Part shown: positions 21,595 to 29,804 of the stretch, one piece after another
How the letters are laid out: each line of letters begins with the position of its first letter
How positions within the stretch are numbered: the first letter of the stretch is position 1
NCBI GenBank assembly: GCA_030604135.1
Contig: JAUVWL010000023.1
Span: 1-63,735 of the forward strand
Reading direction: 5' to 3'
Length of the DNA stretch: 63,735 nucleotides
Origin: Burkholderiales bacterium
GTDB lineage: Bacteria; Pseudomonadota; Gammaproteobacteria; Burkholderiales; Burkholderiaceae_C
Notes under the pieces: model-generated
Databases searched by the model: none
Seen by the model: the letters and a program-made list of their open reading frames with translations, nothing else
Told to the model about the DNA's origin: nothing
Position numbers and translations under genes: made by a program

Positions 21595-23532
21595 ATGAGT
21601 CTGCCTCCTCCTGTCAATGCTCCCCTGGCTCCTGGCGTCTTGTCGCCTGGACTGATCCACAACCTGCACCAGCTGCTGGTGGCCATGGAGTGCATGCATT
21701 GCATGCCGGTGATCAGCCTGCACCAGGCCATTCTGCAATTGCACCTGCTGGACGAGGGCGCCGTGGCGGCTTTGGAGGCCGAGAGCCCCGAGCTGCTGCG
21801 ATCGCGCTCGGAGGAGCTGGTGCAGCGGCTGATCCTGAGTCACGAAGAATGGCACCGGGCGCTGGCCCGTGTCGCCGGTGTGGTCGAGATCGATGTGCTG
21901 GGTTTCGACCTCGAGCCCGATGCCTTTCGGCTGCTGCCCTTGCAGCAGGCCCGCGCCCATCACGTGGTGCCGCTGGGCATGGCCAACGAGCAACTGTTCA
22001 TCGCCTCGGCCACACCGACCCGTGTCGAGCTGCAGCGGGACCTGGCCTACCTCACCGGGCACACCGTCACCCTGGTCTGGGGCAGTCCGCAGGCCATTGA
22101 ACGCCGCCTGGATGTGCAGGACCGGATTGTGCACGCAGGGCACGATGCACCGGGTGATCGTATTTCAGAAGAGATTCGCAAGCGCTTGCTTCCCGTCGGG
22201 CCTGCCTCGGTCGAACCGGCCCAGCTGGAGGACCTGGTCATGCAGGCCATGGTCGAGGTGGGCAGCGCGGCCGAATCCGAACAGCTGGCCTCCACGAGCG
22301 AGTCGGCCGGCATGGTGAAGCTGGTCAACCGCATGATCAGCGAGGCCCAGCGAACCCAGGCTTCGGACATCCACATCGAGAGCAACCCTGGCGAAGCCCT
22401 CACGGCCATTCGCTTCCGCCGCGACGGCGACATGGAACCTTATCTCTGGTTGCCGGCCAAGCTGCGCGCGCCCCTGGTCTCGCGCATCAAGATCATGGCC
22501 AAGCTCGACATCGCCGAGCGGCGCCGGCCGCAGGATGGCAAGATCGATTTTGCCGAGTTCGGTGGCCAGAGCCTGGAGCTGCGCGTGGCCGTGATGCCCA
22601 CCCACGACGGGCTGGAAGACGTGGTGTTGCGCTTGCTGACCTCCGCCAAGCCCTTGCCACTGGGTCAGCTGGGCCTGCAGCCGCGCGACCTGGCCACCAT
22701 CGCCGGCTTCTCGCAACGATCCTTCGGCATGGTGCTGGCGGCGGGGCCTACCGGCTCGGGCAAGACGACCACGCTGCATTCCATGCTGGCCGAGGTGAAC
22801 ACGGCCGAACGCAAGATCTGGACCGCCGAAGACCCGATCGAGATCACCCAGCCGGGTTTGCGCCAGGTCCAGATGAATCCGAAGATCGGCCTGACCTTTG
22901 CCAATGCCATGCGCGGCTTTCTGCGGGCCGACCCGGACATCATCATGATCGGCGAAGTCCGGGACGCCGAGACCGCCAAGATCGCCATCGAGGCTTCCCT
23001 GACCGGGCACCTGGTTTTGTCCACGCTGCACACCAACAATGCCTGCGAGAGCGTGGTGCGCCTGCTGGACCTTGGCATGGACCCGATGAACTTCGCCGAC
23101 TCGCTGCTGGGCATCGTTGCGCAACGCCTGGTGCGTTCACTGTGCCCGGCCTGCGCCGAAGAACTTCCGATGGACACCCAGGCCTGGGATGAGCTGGTGC
23201 AGGAGTACGTGGATGGTGGTGGCATCGATACCGCCACCGCCCGACAACGCCTGCTGGAGGCGGCCGGGGTGGCCGAGCCGGGCCAGATCCGGGTGCGTCA
23301 CGCCGTGGGCTGCGAGCACTGTGGGGGCAAGGGCTACAAGGGCCGAATGGGCGTGTACGAAATCTTGCAGAACAGCCGCTTGGTCCGTCAGCTGATCCAG
23401 GACCGCGCCAGGCCCAGCGAACTGTTCGAAGCGGCGGTGCGTGAGGGCATGCGCAGCCTGCGTCACGACGCGCTGGAAAAAGTCGTGCAGGGCCGCCTGG
23501 ATCTCAGGCAGGCCCGGCTGGCCTACCGCTGA
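21595..23532 (+). CDS. GspE/PilB-family secretion or pilus assembly ATPase (orphan)
   Basis: This 645-residue hexameric ATPase is of the type II secretion / type IV pilus class. The N-terminal third resembles the MshEN/GspE N-domain (PLGMANEQLFIASATPT). Walker A is AAGPTGSGKT (about 382-391), the Asp box is TAEDPIEIT, Walker B is DPDIIMIGEVRDAETA, and the His box is LSTLHTNNA. The tetracysteine zinc loop is present as CPAC and CEHCGGKGYKGR. I chose ATG 21595 (MSLPPPVN); an ATG 33 bases earlier is also open. No gspF/pilC or other assembly gene is adjacent, so its partner machine is not visible here. Confidence 0.9.
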   Translation: MSLPPPVNAPLAPGVLSPGLIHNLHQLLVAMECMHCMPVISLHQAILQLHLLDEGAVAALEAESPELLRSRSEELVQRLILSHEEWHRALARVAGVVEIDVLGFDLEPDAFRLLPLQQARAHHVVPLGMANEQLFIASATPTRVELQRDLAYLTGHTVTLVWGSPQAIERRLDVQDRIVHAGHDAPGDRISEEIRKRLLPVGPASVEPAQLEDLVMQAMVEVGSAAESEQLASTSESAGMVKLVNRMISEAQRTQASDIHIESNPGEALTAIRFRRDGDMEPYLWLPAKLRAPLVSRIKIMAKLDIAERRRPQDGKIDFAEFGGQSLELRVAVMPTHDGLEDVVLRLLTSAKPLPLGQLGLQPRDLATIAGFSQRSFGMVLAAGPTGSGKTTTLHSMLAEVNTAERKIWTAEDPIEITQPGLRQVQMNPKIGLTFANAMRGFLRADPDIIMIGEVRDAETAKIAIEASLTGHLVLSTLHTNNACESVVRLLDLGMDPMNFADSLLGIVAQRLVRSLCPACAEELPMDTQAWDELVQEYVDGGGIDTATARQRLLEAAGVAEPGQIRVRHAVGCEHCGGKGYKGRMGVYEILQNSRLVRQLIQDRARPSELFEAAVREGMRSLRHDALEKVVQGRLDLRQARLAYR

Positions 23533-23561
23533 TCTGGGCAAGTTCCTTCGCTGGCGCTGCG

Positions 23562-24320
<759 letters not shown>

Positions 24321-24341
24321 GATGTGCTCCTCGATGGGTGG

Positions 24342-24370
24342 AATTGACGTTGACGTAAACGTCAATTATC
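24342..24370. promoter_or_regulatory. Palindromic operator (class 1 copy) and -10 box of the SDR gene
   Basis: Perfect 10-bp arms AATTGACGTT (24342-24351) and AACGTCAATT (24358-24367) lie around GACGTA, ending 21 bp before the SDR ATG. On the minus strand a GATAAT box (24365-24370) overlaps the outer end of the operator, as expected for repression. A matching operator lies at 29009-29034. The ACGTT-ACGT-AACGT core recalls the motif described for LiuR-type regulators of branched-chain and fatty-acid degradation; that link is from memory and tentative. Confidence 0.75.
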
Positions 24371-24374
24371 ACCC

Positions 24375-24401
24375 ACAAAAAAGCCCGCGAGAAGCGGGCT
24401 T
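24375..24401 (-). terminator. Rho-independent terminator after the iron-binding protein gene
   Basis: AAGCCCGC (24381-24388) pairs with GCGGGCTT (24394-24401) around GAGAA. On the minus strand the hairpin is followed by a T-run (A-run at 24376-24382). It ends the ABC binding-protein transcript 18 bp after its stop and lies only a few bases from the SDR operator. Confidence 0.85.
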
Positions 24402-24418
24402 GGTTGCGCAGAGGGGCT

Positions 24419-25471
24419 TCACTTGTACCCGACACGGTCCAGCATCTGCTGCACCTTGGTCAGGTTCTTGGCCACGGCCGCCAGCGGCACCTGTTCGGCC
24501 TTGAAGTCGTCGCCGCCCATGGCACGAAGTGCGGCGTTGTCGATCTTCACGCCTTTGGCGGCGGCGAATTCGTTGTTGCCGTTGGCAAAGTATTCCTGGG
24601 CAAAGGGGCTGGCCAGGTATTCCATGAACGCGATGGCGTTGTCGCGGTTTTTGGCATGCCGTGCCACCGCACCGCCAGCGATATTGACGTGGGTGCCACT
24701 GGTTCCCTGGTTCGGAAACACCACGCGAATTTTCTCCATGGCCGTCTTGTCTTCGGCTTTGTCCGACTTCAGCAGGCGCGCCGCGTAGTAGGAGTTGGTC
24801 ACGGCCACGCCGCACTCACCCGAGGCCACGGCGCGGATCTGGTCAGTGTCGCCGCCTTTGGGCGCCCGGGCCATGTTGGCCACGAGGCCTTTGAGCCAGG
24901 CTTCCCCCTTTTCGTCGCCCATGCGCTCAATGACGGTGGCGAACAGAGACAGGTTGTAGGGGTGCGAGCCTGAACGGGTGCACACCATGCCCTTGAGCTT
25001 GGGGTCAGCGAGCTGTTCGTAGGTGGCCACGTCTTCGGCCTTGACGCGCAGTGGGTCGTACACGATCACGCGGGCCCGGGTGGAGAAACCGGTCCAGGTG
25101 ACCCCGTCCGGGGTGGCGGCGGCCCTGAGGTTGGCCGGAATGCTCTCGTCCAGCTTGGCCGACTTGATGGGCTGGAACAGGCCCTGGGCGTCGGCAGCGG
25201 CCAGGCGGGCCGCATCCACCAGCAGCACCACGTCGGCCGGTGAAGCGGCGCCTTCTGCGCGCAGGCGGGCCACAATGCCCGCGTCGTCCGCGTCGACCCG
25301 GTTGATGCGGATGCCGGTCGTGCGGGTGAACTCGGTGTACATGGCTTCGTCACTCTGGTAGTGACGGGCCGAGTAGAGGTTCAGAACTTTGTCCTGTGCA
25401 AGGGCATGGGTGGCGCCAGCCAGGCTGGCGACGGCGGCAACGGCGAGGGCAATGGGTCGAAAAATGGACAT
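24419..25471 (-). CDS. Fe(3+) ABC transporter substrate-binding protein (FbpA/FutA type)
   Basis: This is a periplasmic ferric-ion-binding protein of 350 residues from ATG 25471. The signal peptide is MSIFRPIALAVAAVASLAGA, then THALAQ; mature sequence starts DKVLNLYSARHYQSDE. The paired tyrosines of the iron site are in VTNSYYAARLL, with a further Tyr in LYSARHY. The family works with FbpB/FbpC permease and ATPase, which are not adjacent; they must be elsewhere or it is a lone gene. A Fur-like site overlaps its promoter, in line with iron repression. Homologues annotated extracellular solute-binding protein are the same family. Confidence 0.92.
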   Translation of the reverse strand: MSIFRPIALAVAAVASLAGATHALAQDKVLNLYSARHYQSDEAMYTEFTRTTGIRINRVDADDAGIVARLRAEGAASPADVVLLVDAARLAAADAQGLFQPIKSAKLDESIPANLRAAATPDGVTWTGFSTRARVIVYDPLRVKAEDVATYEQLADPKLKGMVCTRSGSHPYNLSLFATVIERMGDEKGEAWLKGLVANMARAPKGGDTDQIRAVASGECGVAVTNSYYAARLLKSDKAEDKTAMEKIRVVFPNQGTSGTHVNIAGGAVARHAKNRDNAIAFMEYLASPFAQEYFANGNNEFAAAKGVKIDNAALRAMGGDDFKAEQVPLAAVAKNLTKVQQMLDRVGYK

Positions 25472-25554
25472 GGTGGCAATGACAATCGGGGAACGGGCAG
25501 GCCGCAACACGGTCTGTTCAAACCGGTCCAAAATTCGGCGCCGGCTCAACATGG

Positions 25555-25583
25555 ATAGTAACAGAAACGATAATGGTTCTCAA
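25555..25583 (-). promoter_or_regulatory. Fur-like box and promoter of the iron-binding protein gene
   Basis: On the minus strand, TTGAGA (25578-25583), a 17-base spacer and TACTAT (25555-25560) form a good sigma-70 promoter. The 7-1-7 element TGAGAAC-C-ATTATCG (25568-25582) matches the Fur consensus TGATAAT-N-ATTATCA at 11 of 14 positions and overlaps the -35 and spacer. It is also at the start codon of the divergent patatin gene. Confidence 0.7.
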
Positions 25584-26505
25584 TAGAGTATTTTTGACGT
25601 GGATCAAACTCGGGTTGGTTCTTTTGCTGGGTGCCTGTGCCACCCGCGAGCCGGCACCCACACCCGTGCCCGAAACCTCGGCGCCTTCGGTGCCACCCGC
25701 GGGAAGCTGGCGGGCCCCCCGCCTGGGACTGGCGCTGGGCGGAGGCGCAGCGCGAGGCTTCGCCCATGTGGGCGTGATACAGGTGCTGGAGGAGCAAGGC
25801 ATCCGGCCTTCGGTGGTGGTGGGCACGTCGGCGGGCAGTCTGGTGGCTACCTTGTATGCCAGTGGGCTGGGTTCGAAAGAACTGGAGCGACTGGCACTCA
25901 CCATGGACGAAGCCCTGCTGGCCGACTGGTCATTGCCGATCATGGGGAGGGGCATGTTGCGTGGCGAGGCCCTGGCGCGCTATGTGCGTCAGGCGGTCGA
26001 TGGACGCTTGCTGGAAGACATGCCCATCCCCTTGGGTGTGCTGGCCACCGATCTGGGCAGTGGTGAAGGCGTGCTGTTCCGTCGCGGCGACGCCGGTGAG
26101 GCGGTCCGGGCGTCCAGCGCGGTGCCGGGCGTTTTCACACCGGTTCGCATCCAGGGCCGGAACTACGTGGACGGCGGCCTGGTCGCGCCGGTGCCGGTTC
26201 GGCATGCGCGCCAGATGGGGGCCGAGGTGGTGATTGCAGTCGACATATCGTCCGACCCTCAGGGCAACAGCGCCGACGGGCTGCTGCGCCTGTTGTTGCA
26301 GACCACGGCCATCATGGGGCAGAGCATCAATCGGCACGAAATGGCACTGGCCGAAGTACAGGTTCGACCCTTGCTCACTGGGGTCGGCAGCGCCGATTTC
26401 GCCTCCCGCCAGCGCAGCATCGACGCTGGACGGGCGGCGATGAACGCCGCCTTGCCCCGTCTTCGGGCGGAGCTGGCCCGACTGCGCCCGGTCACACCCG
26501 GGTGA
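25573..26505 (+). CDS. Patatin-like phospholipase lipoprotein (RssA/NTE family)
   Basis: This 310-residue serine lipid hydrolase is probably anchored in the envelope. The lipoprotein signal is KLGLVLLLGAC with Cys22. The oxyanion motif is GGGAARGFAH, the nucleophile elbow GTSAG has Ser86, and the catalytic Asp199 is in YVDGGLVAPVP, the Ser-Asp dyad of the family. The start is uncertain: ATG 25573 lies within the Fur box and has no clear ribosome site, and TTG 25594 would give a shorter signal peptide that still contains the lipobox. Confidence 0.88.
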   Translation: MVLNRVFLTWIKLGLVLLLGACATREPAPTPVPETSAPSVPPAGSWRAPRLGLALGGGAARGFAHVGVIQVLEEQGIRPSVVVGTSAGSLVATLYASGLGSKELERLALTMDEALLADWSLPIMGRGMLRGEALARYVRQAVDGRLLEDMPIPLGVLATDLGSGEGVLFRRGDAGEAVRASSAVPGVFTPVRIQGRNYVDGGLVAPVPVRHARQMGAEVVIAVDISSDPQGNSADGLLRLLLQTTAIMGQSINRHEMALAEVQVRPLLTGVGSADFASRQRSIDAGRAAMNAALPRLRAELARLRPVTPG

Positions 26506-26540
26506 TGGCCTGCCTGGCTGTGCGTTTCAGCGGATAAAAA

Positions 26541-26565
26541 AAGCCCCGACCTTGCGGCGGGGCTT
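26541..26565 (-). terminator. Terminator downstream of phasin
   Basis: AAGCCCCG (26541-26548) pairs with CGGGGCTT (26558-26565). On the minus strand it is followed by a T-run (A-run 26536-26542). It is about 170 bp beyond the phasin stop. The 170 bp in between shows no convincing gene (the short minus-strand frame there lacks family features). Confidence 0.75.
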
Positions 26566-26736
26566 GAAGGGGTCCGATGAAATCCGATTTCGAAAAGGAC
26601 CCGAGGAGACAACCAGAAGAAACGGTCTGGGCAACCAGCGCCGCCTTCTCAGGTCTGGCGCCATCGTGCCGTGATTTGATTGTGCGTGCCTTGACCGAAG
26701 TCAAAGCCGCCATCAGCGGCACGATCCCGGTTCAGT

Positions 26737-27279
26737 TCAGCGCTTCTTGGCGGGGGCCTTGGTGGCGGCCACGGCCTGCGAAGTCACGGTGTTGAAGTTG
26801 GCTTCGGCCATTTCGGTGGCTTGCTTGACAGCCTTCTGCACCGATTCCATGGCGTTGTTGGCAGCGGACACGGCGCTCTTCATCACGGCCACGGCGGTTT
26901 CGGAACCGGCAGGGGCGTTCTTGGCGGCGTTGTCGACGACGGCCATGAATTTCTTCTGGGCGTCGGTGGCCTGGGCTTCAGCGGCCTTGCCGAACTCGGC
27001 GGAGGTGCCCGAAGCGATGTCGTACAGGTGGCGGCTGTAGGCCACGGTCTTCTCGGCCAGGGGTTGCATCAGGCTGGCTTGCAACGTCAGCAGTTCCTGG
27101 GCGTCCTTGACGGACAGCATGGCCTGGGCATTGTTAGCCGACTCGGCCATGGCGGCCTTGGTGGCTTGCAGGTTCAGTTCGACCAGCTTTTCCACGCCTT
27201 CGAAGGCTTTCTGGGTCAGGCCGAAGAGGGTTTCGATGTTGGCTTTCTGGGCGGCGACGATTTGTTCAGCGGTCAGCAT
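26737..27279 (-). CDS. phaP: Phasin (polyhydroxyalkanoate granule-associated protein)
   Basis: This 180-residue helical amphipathic protein coats PHA granules. The N-terminus [20 protein letters not shown] and the [19 protein letters not shown] segment are typical of the Phasin_2 family of betaproteobacteria. It ends in a Lys/Ala-rich tail ([11 protein letters not shown]). The promoter region carries two copies of a PhaR-type site, so granule-dependent control by PhaR is expected. PHA synthase and PhaR genes are not in the window. Confidence 0.95.
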   Translation of the reverse strand: MLTAEQIVAAQKANIETLFGLTQKAFEGVEKLVELNLQATKAAMAESANNAQAMLSVKDAQELLTLQASLMQPLAEKTVAYSRHLYDIASGTSAEFGKAAEAQATDAQKKFMAVVDNAAKNAPAGSETAVAVMKSAVSAANNAMESVQKAVKQATEMAEANFNTVTSQAVAATKAPAKKR

Positions 27280-27362
27280 GTGGATACTCCTTTGTGGTTG
27301 CGAGGACTCAGTTGAGGGCTGCTTCGGAACACCGCGCTGTCTGTACGCTGTTTTTCTGGTTC

Positions 27363-27382
27363 TTTTTGCTGCACTGCAACAT
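27363..27382. promoter_or_regulatory. PhaR-like site, promoter-proximal
   Basis: TTTTTGCTGCACTGCAACAT contains the dyad TTGC-TGCACT-GCAA. It covers about +1 to +20 of the phasin transcript, a blocking position. The same 20-mer, with one difference, recurs exactly 60 bp upstream. The TGC/GCA-rich dyad is like known PhaR sites. Confidence 0.7.
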
Positions 27383-27389
27383 GGTTCGA

Positions 27390-27417
27390 ATTATAGGGAC
27401 ACCGGGTCGACTTGCAA
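27390..27417 (-). promoter_or_regulatory. Sigma-70 promoter of phasin gene
   Basis: On the minus strand TTGCAA (27412-27417), a 16-base spacer and TATAAT (27390-27395) form a near-consensus promoter. Predicted transcription start is near 27383, right at the edge of the proximal PhaR-like site. Confidence 0.8.
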
Positions 27418-27422
27418 GTGGT

Positions 27423-27442
27423 TTTTTGCTGCATTGCAACAT
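27423..27442. promoter_or_regulatory. PhaR-like site, upstream copy
   Basis: TTTTTGCTGCATTGCAACAT differs from the proximal copy at one base. It lies just upstream of the phasin -35 and also 90 bp before the start of the divergent HDAC-family gene, so it could affect both. Confidence 0.65.
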
Positions 27443-27533
27443 TTAGAGACTATTTTCTAGAACCCCTTCGATCGCTCCCTGTTTGTCTGCACCGACAGAA
27501 TCCTGATCCACAACACCCGACTGCGCTTCCCCT

Positions 27534-28502
27534 GTGCACGCCTTCTACGCTGATCACTTTGTCCTGCCCTTGCCTGAAGGGCATCGTTTCCCCATGGCCA
27601 AGTACGCCCGCCTGCGCGAGCGGTTGCGCGAGGAGTTGCCCACGGTGAGCTTGCATGAGGCCCTGCCGGCCTCCGATGGAGAACTGGCTCTGGCCCATAC
27701 GCCAGCCTACATTCGGGGCATTGCACAGGGGACCCTGGATGCGCGCGCCCAGCGCGAGATCGGCTTCCCCTGGAGTCCGGCCATGGCCGAACGGGCTCGG
27801 CGCTCGGTGGGCGCCACGGTGCAGGCCGTTCGCCAGGCCATGGCCGGCGACGGCCTGGCTGCCAACCTGGCAGGCGGAACCCACCACGCCTATGCCGACA
27901 AGGGCAGTGGCTTCTGTGTCTTCAATGACGCCGCTGTGGCAGCGCGTCTGATGCAGGCCGAACACGCCCGACGGCACCGCGCCCGGGGACCTCTGCGGGT
28001 CGCAGTGATCGATCTGGACGTGCACCAGGGCAACGGGACTGCCAGCATTTTTGCGCGGGACGACACCGTGTTCACCCTGTCCCTGCATGGGGCACGCAAT
28101 TTTCCGTTTCGCAAGGAGGCCAGCGATCTGGACGTCGAACTGCCCGATGGTTGCGACGACGACACCTACATGGCGGCGCTGGAGCGAGCGCTGGACGAGC
28201 TGGCCCAGCGCTTCGAACCCGGGCTGGTCATCTTTCTGGCAGGAGCCGACCCGCACGAGGGCGATCGGCTGGGGCGCCTTCGCCTGAGCTTTGATGGTCT
28301 GGAGGCCCGCGATCGGCGCGTCTTCGACTGGGCCTGGCAGCGGCGCGTACCGCTGGCCTTCACCATGGCCGGCGGCTACGGGCACGACCTGGACACGACG
28401 GTCCAGGTCCAGGTCAACACCTACCGGGTGGCGCTGGACTACCGGGCGCGCTGGGCGACACACAGGCCCTGTGCTGACATCGTCTCTGCGACAGCACGCT
28501 GA
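27534..28502 (+). CDS. Histone deacetylase-family amidohydrolase
   Basis: This zinc hydrolase has the arginase/deacetylase fold, 322 residues from GTG 27534. The active-site pair is His117-His118 (GGTHHAYADKGSGFCVFND). Zinc ligands are Asp162 and His164 (DLDVHQGNG) and Asp239 (LAGADPHEGD). The transition-state Tyr is Y282 (GGYGHD). Bacterial members remove acetyl groups from polyamines, proteins or small amides; the exact substrate is unknown. It is divergent from the phasin gene across the PhaR-like sites. A link to PHA/acetyl-CoA metabolism is possible but is inference only. Confidence 0.9.
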   Translation: MHAFYADHFVLPLPEGHRFPMAKYARLRERLREELPTVSLHEALPASDGELALAHTPAYIRGIAQGTLDARAQREIGFPWSPAMAERARRSVGATVQAVRQAMAGDGLAANLAGGTHHAYADKGSGFCVFNDAAVAARLMQAEHARRHRARGPLRVAVIDLDVHQGNGTASIFARDDTVFTLSLHGARNFPFRKEASDLDVELPDGCDDDTYMAALERALDELAQRFEPGLVIFLAGADPHEGDRLGRLRLSFDGLEARDRRVFDWAWQRRVPLAFTMAGGYGHDLDTTVQVQVNTYRVALDYRARWATHRPCADIVSATAR

Positions 28503-28528
28503 AGTCAGCGCTGGCAGAATGCGCCCGC

Positions 28529-28975
28529 ATGAACGCCACCGCCCAAGCCCGCCCCCAGCCCATTTCGCGCGAGCACTACCGCGTGTTCCGCTCCATCGGC
28601 ACCCGCTGGATGGACAACGACGTCTACGGGCACGTCAACAACGTGGTCTATTACAGCTGGTTCGACACTGCGGTGAACGCCTGGTTGATCGAGCAGGGTG
28701 CGCTGGACATCCATCGCGGCGAGGTGATCGGGCTGGTCATTGAAACCCAGTGCAACTATTTCGCGCCGCTGGCCTTTCCGCAGTCCATCGACGCCGGCTT
28801 GCGCGTCACCCGGCTGGGCAGCTCCAGTGTGCGCTACGAGGTGGGGCTGTTTGCGCAGGGTGAGCAACTGACGGCCGCTTGCGGACACTTCATTCACGTG
28901 TATGTGGACCGGCAGACCCGACGCCCGGTGGCCCTGCCCCCCCAGTTGAAGGCCACCCTGCAGCAGTTGCTCTGA
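28529..28975 (+). CDS. Acyl-CoA thioesterase, 4HBT hotdog family
   Basis: This 148-residue single-hotdog thioesterase shows the family start TRWMDNDVYGHVNNVVYYSW, with the catalytic Asp in the DNDVYGHVNN turn, and the central helix WFDTAVNAWLIEQG. It probably hydrolyses an acyl-CoA or aroyl-CoA in the cytoplasm. It sits 26 bp after the HDAC-family gene and upstream of the operator-controlled nitroreductase. Confidence 0.88.
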   Translation: MNATAQARPQPISREHYRVFRSIGTRWMDNDVYGHVNNVVYYSWFDTAVNAWLIEQGALDIHRGEVIGLVIETQCNYFAPLAFPQSIDAGLRVTRLGSSSVRYEVGLFAQGEQLTAACGHFIHVYVDRQTRRPVALPPQLKATLQQLL

Positions 28976-29005
28976 AGGCGGCCTGCAAGCTGGGCGCGCT
29001 GTTGT

Positions 29006-29034
29006 CATAATTGACGTTAACGTAAACGTCATAT
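29006..29034. promoter_or_regulatory. Palindromic operator (class 1 copy) and -10 box of nitroreductase gene
   Basis: AATTGACGTTAACGTAAACG followed by TCATAT (29009-29034) repeats the operator found before the SDR gene, with the right arm less perfect. A CATAAT box at 29006-29011 overlaps its left end. It ends 12 bp before the ATG at 29047, with AGGAGG in between. The -10/operator/ribosome-site arrangement is the same at both genes. Confidence 0.75.
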
Positions 29035-29046
29035 CCAGGAGGCCGC

Positions 29047-29775
29047 ATGAGCCAGAACCCCCAGACGCCCGCCCCGTTCATCGATTCCGCCAGTGTGGAT
29101 GCGGCCATCACCAGCCGCATGTCGGCGCGGGCCTTCCTGCCGACGCCGGTGCCGCGTGCCACGCTGGAGCACCTGCTGGCCCTGGCCAGCCGTGCGCCGT
29201 CGGGCACCAACACCCAGCCGTGGAAGGTCTATGTGCTGCAAGGGCAGAGCAGGGACGGCCTGGTGGACAAGGTGTGCGCGGCCCACGACGCCTTGCGTGC
29301 CGATCCGTCGCTGGCCGAGACCTACCGGGAGGAATACGACTACTACCCAACGCAATGGGTGAGCCCCTATATCGACCGTCGACGCGAGAACGGCTGGAGT
29401 CTCTATGGGCTGCTGGGCATCGGCAAGGGCGACAAGGACAAGATGCACGCCCAGCACCAGCGCAATTTCCGCTTCTTCGATGCGCCCGTGGGCCTGATGT
29501 TCACCCTGGATCGCGTCATGGGCCGAGGCTCGCTGGTCGACTACGGCATGTTCCTGCAAAACCTCATGGTAGCGGCCAGGGGGCACGGCCTGCACACCTG
29601 CCCCCAGGCCGCCTGGAACGGTTTTGCGAAGATCATCCTGCCGCACATCGGTGCCGGCGAGAACGAGATGCTGGTCTGTGGCATGGCGCTCGGCTACGTC
29701 GACCCCGACGACAAGGTCAACGGTTTTCACACCCCGCGCGAGCCGGTGGCGTCGTTCACCCACTGGCTCGGCTGA
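29047..29775 (+). CDS. Nitroreductase-family FMN oxidoreductase
   Basis: This 242-residue FMN enzyme has SRMSARAF near the N-terminus, the flavin/phosphate contacts in ASRAPSGTNTQPWKVYVL, and the C-terminal FMN segment NLMVAARGHGLHTCPQAAW. Such enzymes reduce nitro groups, quinones or enones with NAD(P)H; the physiological substrate is unknown. ATG 29047 follows AGGAGG. Its operator is shared with the SDR at 23562, which hints at a role in acyl-CoA or quinone/flavin-linked catabolism rather than nitroaromatic reduction. Confidence 0.9.
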   Translation: MSQNPQTPAPFIDSASVDAAITSRMSARAFLPTPVPRATLEHLLALASRAPSGTNTQPWKVYVLQGQSRDGLVDKVCAAHDALRADPSLAETYREEYDYYPTQWVSPYIDRRRENGWSLYGLLGIGKGDKDKMHAQHQRNFRFFDAPVGLMFTLDRVMGRGSLVDYGMFLQNLMVAARGHGLHTCPQAAWNGFAKIILPHIGAGENEMLVCGMALGYVDPDDKVNGFHTPREPVASFTHWLG

Positions 29776-29804
29776 GAGGCTGAAACCGTTCTCCAGCCCG
29801 CCTT

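Noticed and set aside
26492..26722. 76-codon minus-strand frame between patatin and phasin
   Set aside because: It crosses the phasin terminator hairpin and lacks any motif or ribosome site.
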